Source: Cronobacter muytjensii ATCC 51329
GTDB taxonomy: Bacteria > Pseudomonadota > Gammaproteobacteria > Enterobacterales > Enterobacteriaceae
DNA: 64,000 bases
Direction of reading: 5' to 3'
Assembly (NCBI RefSeq): GCF_001277195.1
Contig: NZ_CP012268.1
Location: 3,782,001-3,846,000, forward strand
Shown one piece after another: positions 43,601 through 52,600 of the stretch (position 1 is its first letter; each line of letters starts with the position of its first letter). The notes beneath the pieces were generated by a model that saw nothing but the letters and a program-made list of their open reading frames with translations, made no database searches and had not been told where the DNA came from. The position numbers and the translations under genes are program-made.

Positions 43601-46600
43601 TGCCTTTCTCGCGCAGGTCGTGGGTAGTTTTGCTGCTGCCGATGGTGAAGCCGATGCCGCCGGAACTCATCAGGCCGCTTTTCTTCGTCTCTTTGAAATT
43701 CCAGGAGGTATCGGTATTGGTGGCGGCGACAATATCCACATTGTTGCCCGCGCCAAGCGCCACGTTGCCGTCACCCGCAACAGCGGAGCCCTGCACAAGC
43801 AGGTTATTGCCCGCAGAAACCTGCACGTTGTCGCCAGAAAGCAGCGTGCCTGCTTCGCGTGTGGCGCTGGTCTCCTGAATGGTGTGGGTGGTTTTCTTGC
43901 TCAGGAATCCTTTTTTGGTCTTGGTCTGCTCTTTGTAGTAGTAATCGCTCTCGGTGGCGGTGGTGAGGTTAACGTCGCGGCCTGCCGCCACGCCGATATC
44001 GCCCTGCGCGGTGACCTGCGCCGCCTGCGCGTTCACATCCTGCCCGGCGACAATCACCGTGTTGCCGCCGCTCGCGATCTCAGTGCCCTGCTGGCGCACC
44101 GACTCATTAATGACGGTCTTTTTCTTCGATTTTAAGCTATGAATTTCTGTCGCCGCTTCTGACAGCAAAGAAATATCTTTGCCTGCATTAAGAACTACAT
44201 TATGTGCGGTGCTGATCACACTCGCGCTTACGGTGAGATTATCGCGAGCCTTGATCGCCAGATTACCGCCTGCCGTAATAGTGCTTCCCTGATAATTTAT
44301 TGAAATATCGTGTGTGATCGTTTTTTTACGATATCCCGACTGGCTTAAGCTGTTATTAGTTTGATTGGCTATAACAGCTATGTCGCCCCAGGCATTCATT
44401 AATAAGTCATGACCAGATGACAGCGTCGCGCCAGTAATAGCGATATTTTTTTCTGCCGTTAAGCTTAATGAGTTCTGCGCATTAATTGAGGCCGTGTTAC
44501 CCAAAGTAGTGTCTTTAATATTTAAGTAATGAGTGCCTTTTCTTTCACTAAGCTCATATTGCTTAGCCAGCGTGATGTTATTAATGCTGCCGTCCAGGCT
44601 CTCAAGCTGTACGGCTTTGCCATTAATGGCGGAGCTGATGTTATTGATATCACTGATGGCGCTAAGGTTGAGATCGCCGCCCGCTGTCATCAGCCCGTCG
44701 TTGAGGTTGCTGATGCTGTTCTGGCTGTCGAGGCTGAGGTTGTTCTTCGCCACCAGCGTGCTACCGCTGTTGGTGATGCTGCCGCCCTGCAGGCTGACGT
44801 TGTTGCCCGCGATGACGCTGCCGTTGTTCACCGTCACATCTTTCGGCGACAGGTATATTTTCGGGATCATCACCGTTTCGCCGTTGATGGTCGCGGTTTC
44901 CCACCACAAGATGCTGTGATCAAGCGCCGCCAACTGGCCGGCGGTGAGCGACACGCCGAATTTGAGGCCGAGAGCATGCTGCGCCGAGGCGGCGTTATCC
45001 ATCAGATAGCGCATCTGTTCGAGATCGGAGCCGATGCCGTTGAGGTAGCGGTTGCCGGTCTGGTTCAGCAGGTAATTGCTGACGTAGCGGGTGTCGAATG
45101 CCGCATCGCCAAGGAAGCGGTAATCGTAATCCGGGTTCAGATTAAGGCGGCCCAGCATGTAAGAGGAGCCAAGGAACTGCTTCTCATCGGTATAAACGGC
45201 GCGCGTCTCCTGCGGCGCCGTCGTGCCCGGCTGCACGCTCGCGAGCGCTCCTACGTCCGGGCGCACACCAGAGAGCGCGCGTGTGGAAGGTTGCAGGCCC
45301 AACAAGGCGTTCAGGTCACCGAATAAAGAAGGGTCGAGCTGCCCAAGCCCGTTGAGTTGCGGGTTAACAGTGATGAGGTACGGGCTTTTCGGGTTGGTGG
45401 AAACTACAAAATAGCCGTTGTCACCGGAGGGCAGCGGGTAGGCGCTGGTGTCCACCGCCTTGCCCTGGTACTGCCCCAGCGCGCTGCCTTTAGCGTTATT
45501 AAGCTCTGCGGTGGTCACCCCCGCGTCCGCAAGGCTGCTCACGCTGCCGAGACTGGCGCTGCCCTTCTGCGTGGTAGAAATGGTGGCAAGCGACGCGTTT
45601 TCCGAGCTGTTTGTCTCCAGCGCGCCGACGCCGACGATCTGCTGCAACGCGCCCTGGAGCTGATCTTTCCACTGCGGCGAGTTCACCGCCACCGACCCGG
45701 CGTTGATCAGGTTCTTTTTTGTAATGTTGCCGCTAACGCTCTGGTTGCTCAGAGTATTAAGCGACGGAGCTGAAATAGTGTTATGGACGCCGCCGCCATA
45801 ATCTGTAGTTGATGTATTACTTATGTTTTTAGTGAAATTTGCATTTAAATTACCGCTAGCATATATGACTGAGCGGAAGGCCTGATCAGTAGTACGAGTT
45901 TCATACTTGGGAGCTCCGGCTAACTTATAAGTAACCCTACGATTGTTATCGTTGCCTGATGCAGGCATCCCTTCAATGCTTGAAACCTTCGCAAGTTTTC
46001 CCGAATAGGTATAAACCTTATATTCGTCTTCCGCGTAACCAAAATAGGATTGATTATTTAGTGTCTCGCCAGAAAGATTGATAACATTTCCTGCCAATAA
46101 ATTACTGGCCTGGTTATTGAGGTTTTTTGCATGAATAGAAAGATTATGGTTTGCAGAAATACGGGACGCGCCGCCATTTGCAGTCACATTAACAAGAGTT
46201 GTACCTACTAAAAATCTTTGCGTTGCGCCTTTTTTTGTAGGAGCAACTGTTGAAAAACCATTTCCTCCGCCAGCACTATTTACGACCTTGTAATAGTAAC
46301 CCCACTCATCTGCGGGAAGGGTTGTAGGCTTGACGCTGATTGAGGATGCACCACTTGCCGCAGGACTTCCTGTTGCTGCCTGGTAACTACGGGACTCACT
46401 CAACCCATCCCTGGTATTCAACAAATGCTCGGTATTGATCGTGATATCGCCGTTTTGCGTCTCGATCGTCCCTGAGGTATTGACCACTTCCGCATTCGCA
46501 TTGCCCGCGCCGTCGCGCTGCATCCACAGGCTGTTGCCCGCGAGAATATCGCCGCGCTGGTTGGTGATGCTGTTGGCGTAAAGCGCCAGGTTGTTGGCCG

Positions 46601-49600
46601 CATAAAGCAGCGCGGTGTTGATGATGGAGCCCGGCCCGCTCAGCGTCAGGCTGCCGCGGGTGCCGGTAAAACCGTTTACGGTGATGTTGCTGCCGCTGTT
46701 AATGGCGATATCGCCGCCGCCCTGAATCGACCCCGCGCCATTAAGCGCTACCGCGCTGCCGCTGAGGGTGCTTGCGCCGCTGCCGGTGGTGATTTGCTTA
46801 TTGTTGGTGAGCATGCCGCCCGCGCTGACGTTCACCGCCTGGCCCTGCATCACGCTCTGGTTATCAATCGCCCCGTTGCTGGTCAGCGTCAGCGTTCTAC
46901 CCGCCGCCAGCGCGGTTTTGTTGGTATAAGCGTTAGTCAGTTTCAGCGTCAGGTCGCCCAGCGCCACCACCTGCCCCAGCGAGTCGAAGCCGTTGCTGCC
47001 AAGCCACAGGTTGCCGGCGCTGAAGAGCTTGCCTGCGGCGGACTGGTTAACCTGGCCTGCGTTCACGTTAAGCTGGCTGGTGCCGAGCAGCGTGCCGTTG
47101 TTGTTCAACTGGCTGTAGTTAACGGCAAGCGTGCCGCCCTGGGTCGTGCCCTGGTTGGTGAACTGGCTGCCGGTAAGCGTCGCCTGGTCCGCAAGCCAGG
47201 TGCCGCCGTTGGTGGCGTTGGCCGCGTTCAGGATCAGGTTGCTCGCCTGTAGCCAGCCGGTGCCGGTGTACTGCGGCGTGGTGAGCGTTAGCGTCGCGCC
47301 GGAAAGCAGCTTGCCATTGTTATAAGCCTGCGACGCGGCGTCCAGGCGGGTGTCGCCGCCGCCCTGCATCAGCCCGTAGTTGAACAGTTCAGGCGTGGTG
47401 ACCGTCAGCCCCTGCTGGCTGACAATCTCCCCGCCCGTGTTGTTGGTCAGCCTGCCGCTCAGGCTGAACGTGGCGCCGTTATCGCCCTGCAACCGACCGC
47501 TGTTGTTCAGCGCCCCGGTGGTGACGCCAAGCGTATTGCCCTGTAGCTTGCCGAGGTTGGTGACGGAAGCGGCGCTCAGGTTCAGCGCGCCGCCGGTGAG
47601 CAACGAGCGCCCCGCCTGCTGGCTGAACGCGCCGTTCAGCGTCACGGTCAGCCCGTTCACGCCGCTGGTGTCGCCGTCGTTGTTGAAGCTGTTGCCGCTG
47701 AGCGTCAGGTTTTTCGCCGCCCATTGCCCCTGATTAGTGAGCGACAGCGCGGAGAGCGCCGCGTTGCCCATCGCGGTAATTTTGCTGCCGGCGGTGGAAT
47801 TAAGCGTGTTCGCCAGCGTCATCTGCAATGCATCGGCGCTTTGCACCGCGCCGCTGTTGGCGAGCGACTGCGCATTCAGGATCACGTTCTGACCCTGCCA
47901 GTTGCCGGCGTTAGTGACCGTGCCGGAGGTGATTTTTAGCGTGCCCTGGGTCAGCAGCGCGCCGCTCGCGCCGTTGATCAGCTCCTGCTGCGGGGCGGCC
48001 ATCAGCATGCGCGCCATCAGGCGCTGCTGCGCTTCCAGCGTCAGGCTTTGCAGGCCGGTCAGCGTCCCCTGGTTGTTGATGCTGGCCTGGTGCAGCGCGA
48101 GGGTTTTCCCCTGCACCGCGCCGCGGTTCTTCAGGCTCTGGCCGTCGAGCGTGGCATTGCCTTCGCTAAGCAACTGCCCGCCGTTGTCGATAAGCTGCGC
48201 TGCAAAGGAAGCGTCGCCCTTGCTCATCGCGGAGCCTGTGTTGGCGAGCGTGCCGCCCACGTCCGCCGTGAGGTTGCCAAGGCTCAGCAGCGAGCCGCCG
48301 TGCGTCCAGCCGCTGGCGTTCACCTCCACGCCCTGCCCCTGTAAGGTGCCGAGCGTGTTGAGCTGCCCGGCGTTCAGCGCCAGCGCGCCGCCGGTAAGGG
48401 TGCGGGAAGCCGCGCCCGTGGTCAGGGTATCGCCCGTTAAGGTCAGGTTTTTAGCGCCCTGCCACAGCCCGTCGTTGCTGAGCGTGGCGGCGTTGAGGGT
48501 TAATGTATCGCCCGCGATGCGCCCGGGGTTAATGAGGCTGCCCGCCGTCAGGCCCAGCGCGCCGTTACTCTGGATCTGCCCGCTGTTGTTAAGCGCGCCG
48601 GTGAAAGCGCCGGTCAGCGCCGAGGCGCCAGTCAGCACGCCGCTGTTGTTGAGAGTGCTTGCGGTAAGGCCCAGCGTGGCGCCCTGCATGGCGCCCGCGT
48701 TGGTCAGCGCGCCGCCGTTAAAGGTTAACGCGCCGCCGGAAAGCCATTTGCCCGCCGCGTCGTTGGTAATGGTGTTTGCCGTCGCGTCTGCCTGGCCGTT
48801 ACCCTGGATAAGACCGCTGTTGCGGATCGCCGTGCCGCCAAGTGTCAGCGTCTGGCCCGCCAGCGTGCCGCCGTTGGTGAGCGTCGCGGCGCTGAGCGCG
48901 CTCTGGCCTTTCGCCACCAGCCCGCCCTGGTTGTCGAGCGTGTCGGCAAGGGTGAAGTTAAGGGAATCCGCCTGGATATCGCCGCCGTTAACGAGCGTTT
49001 TGCCCTTCAGCGTAAAGCCGCTGGTTGCCAGCAGCAGCCCCTGGTTTTGCAGGCTGTTAAGATCGAGATTCAGTCCGCTGGCGCTGATAAGCTGCCCGTT
49101 CTGGCCGTTTAACAGGTCGCGGGTGGCGAGCGCCAGGCTTTCATTGCCCTGAATCAGGCCGTTATTGGTCAGCTGCGGCGCGCTAAGCGTAACGCTTTTC
49201 GCCGCCAGCTGGCCGTCGTTAAAGAGCTGCGCGGCGGCGAGTTCAAACAGGTTCTGGCTTAGCAGCGCCCCCTGATTGTCTGCCCGTCCGCTGATGCTGG
49301 CGTTGAGGCTGTCCAGCGCCTGCGCGCTCCCGCTGTTGCGTAGCGTATCCGCCGTGAGCGTGGCGCTGCGGGCCTGAAGCTGGCCCTGGTTGTCGAGCGT
49401 TTTGCCAGTAAGGGTGAGCGTTTCGCCGCCCGTCGCCTGGCCCTGTGCCAGGTTGGTAAAGGCGTTGCCGTCCCAGTTCAGGGCGCTGCTGCCCTGCAAC
49501 AGACCGCTGTTTTGCAAATCGCCGTGCAGCGCCAGCACTTTCGCCATCAGCGCGCCGCGGTTATCAAGGGTTTTCGCGCGCAGATCCATAGCCTGCTGGC

Positions 49601-52600
49601 TCAGGGCCTTGCCCTGGTTGCTGAACGCGCCGCTCACTTTCGCCGTCAGCCCCGCTTCGCCGAGCGCGTTGCCGCTGTTGATCCACTCGCCCGTCGCCAG
49701 GTTCAGGGTTTTCCCCTGCAACAGCCCGGCGTTGGTGAGCCGATCGTTTTGCAGTTCCAGCGCGCCGCCAGAAAGCAGCGCCCCGCCCTGCTGGTTATCC
49801 AGCGTTTTGCCCGACGCATTAAGGGATGCCGCGCCCTGCAACGTGCCGCTGTTGGTGATAGCGAAGGCGTCTGCGCGCAGGTCGCTCGCTGCCAGCAGCC
49901 CGCTGTTGATAAGCTCCGGCGCAGCGATCGTGAAGCCGTTGTCGGCAATTATCCGCCCGGTGTTGGCGGCCTTGCCGCTCAGGTTGAGCAGCAGGTCGGT
50001 GGCGCTCAGTTCGCCATCGTTGCCAAGGGTCGCGCCCTGTAAATCGAGCGTGCCGCCAGTGCGCAGCGCGCCGCTGTTGCTGGTCTGTTGCGCGGTGACG
50101 GTCAGCCCGCCGTCGCCCTGGGCTTCGCCCCGGTTCGTCAGCGTATCGGTCGTCAGGGAGAGGGTTTTCGCCGCCAGCAGGCCGCTGTTATCAATCAACA
50201 GGCCATTCAGGGTCAGGTTATTATCCGCCAGCAGGCGTCCGTCCGCGTTGTTGATAAGCGTGGCGTAACCGCTGCGGAGGTTAACGCCGTTGATCTCGCC
50301 TGAATTGATCAGCTGGTCGCCTTTGAGGATCAGGTCGCGATCGGTGGTGATCAGGCCGCTGTTATTCAGCGTCGGCAGGCTCAGCGTCAGGTTCTGCGCG
50401 CTGTAGAGCGTGCCGCCCGCGAGGTTGTCCAGCGTATCGGTTTGCAGGTTCAGCAGGTCGGCGCCCTGCACCAGCCCGCTGTTGGTAAAATGGTTGCCGC
50501 GTAGCGCCAGCGTATCGGCCGCCAGCGTGCCGCTGTTGGTGAGGCTTTCGCCATCCAGCGTGAGCGCGCCCGCCTTTACGCCGCCGCTGTTAATGAGGGT
50601 TTGCGCCCCCAGGGCCAGCGTATCGGCCAGCAGCGCGCCGCGGTTAGTTATGCTGTCGCCGCTCAGGGTTAAGGTGGTGGATTCCAGCGTGCCGCTGTTG
50701 GTCACCGATTGCGGCGCGGTGAAAGTGATGCTGCTGGCGTTGGATTTGCCGCTGTGGTCAATCTGCTGCGCCGTCACGCCGAACGCGCCTTTCGCCGCCT
50801 GGGTGCCGCCAAGCTGGGCCGTCGCGGCCTGTAGCGTCAGGTCGTTATCGCTTTGCAGATGCGCGTCCGCGCCCGTAGTAACCGTCTCGCCGCGCACGTC
50901 GAGCGCGCCGCTGGCAATCACCTGGCCGTTGATGTCGGCTTTCTGCCCTGCCGCCAGGCGCACGTCGCCCTGGCTTGTGACGAGCGAACCTTTGCCGCTG
51001 GCAATCTCTTCTGCGTCCACCGTCAGGTTTTTTGCGCCGGAAAGCGTGCCGTTTTGCTCAAGCGTGGCGGTGTTCACCGCAAGCGCGCCGTCGGCGAGCA
51101 GGCTGCCGCCGTTGCGCAGCGTCTCCTGCGCGGTGATCCGGGCGTCGCCTTTCGCGCCAAGCGCGCCTTGCTGGGCGAGGTTTTTGACATGGATATCCAG
51201 CGCGCCGCCGCTTTGCAGCGTGCCGCTGTTTTCCAGCGCGTCGCCCTTCAGGGTAACGCCGTTGCCCTGCAATAAGCCGCTGTTGTTAAGGCTGGTGGTC
51301 TGCGCATCAAGACGGCCATTGGCCGCCAGCTGGCCTTCGTTCACCACCTTCCGGCCTGTAATAAGCGCGTCGTTGCCTGCGTTTACCTCTCCCTGGTTGT
51401 GAATATCGCCGCCGTTCAGGCGCACGTTTGCTTTCGCCCCGGCGCGACTGCCAGCGTCCAGCGACATTTGCGTGCCGGTGAGGGTGAGATCGTTACCCGC
51501 AGTGAGGGCGCTGCCGGTTGCGGTCAGTTCGCCGTTGCTCGTAAAGAGGGCATTTGCGCCGCTGCCAGCCGTGGCGTTATCCAGCAGGAGGCGTTGCCCG
51601 CCCGTCAGGCTCAGCGCGCCCTGCCCGGAGAGGCTGGCGTTGCGCACTGCCAGCGCATTGCCGGTCAGCGTTACGTCGCGGTTGGCAATGAGCGAGCCGC
51701 CCGTTATGTCAAGCGCGCCGCCGCTGCTGAGCGTGGCGCTCAGGCCGCTGCCTGCGGTGGCGTTCTCAAGCAGTAAATCCTGCCCGGCGGAGAGCGTCAG
51801 CGCGCCTTTGCCGGAAAGCGAGCCGCCGCGAACAGCCAGCGCGCCGCCGTTCAGCAGCAGGTCGCTGCCTGCGGTGAGCGAGCCGCCCGTCACCGCAAGC
51901 TGGCCGTTGCTTGTCAGGGTAGCGTAAGTGCCGCTGCCCGCTTTGGCGTTTTCAAGCGACAGCCCCTGGAGGCCGGTGAGATCGAGCGCGCCATGAGCCG
52001 ACAGCGCGCCGCCGGAAATGGCGAGCGAGCCGCCGCTGAGCGCCAGATCGCTGCCTGCGGTGAGCGTACTGCCGGAAGAAGCGATTTGCCCGCCGCTGGT
52101 GAAAACGGCTTTTTCTTCGCCGCCTGCGGTGGTGTTTTCCAGCCGCATACTCTGGCTTGCGGAAACGTTGAGTCCTCCCCGGCTGGCGAGGCTGCCGCCC
52201 TCTACCTTCAGCGCGCCGTTGCTGTGCAGGCGGGTTTCGCCAGGGCCCACCAGGGTGGCGTTGCTGAGGGTGGCGTCCTGCTGGCTGGCGACAGTCAGCG
52301 CGCCGTTGCCGGAAACGCCGCCGCCGTTGATGTTCAGCCCGCCATGGCTGCTGAGCGTGGTGTTGCCCTGGCCTACCAGCGTAGCGTTAGCGAGCGCCGC
52401 ATCCTGGCCGCTCGCCACATCAAGCGCGCCGCTGCTGGTCACGCCGCCGCCGTTAATCTGCAAACGGCCGTCGCTGGTCAGGCGCGCATCGCCGCCGCTG
52501 GCGAGCGTGGCGTTATCGAGCGTCATCGCCTGCGTACTGGCGACGCTCAGCGCGCCGCCCGTCTGGTGGCTGCCCGCCAGCGTCACCCCTTCGCCTTTCG

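Noticed and set aside
47902..49152. 416-codon open frame and several others antisense to cdiA
   Set aside because: Low-complexity Pro/Ser/Val translations mirror the NSG repeats of cdiA on the other strand; they are repeat shadows.
51435..52556. CRISPR-like regular repeats
   Set aside because: Spacing is regular but the units are coding, divergent, in frame, and without short identical repeats and unique spacers.
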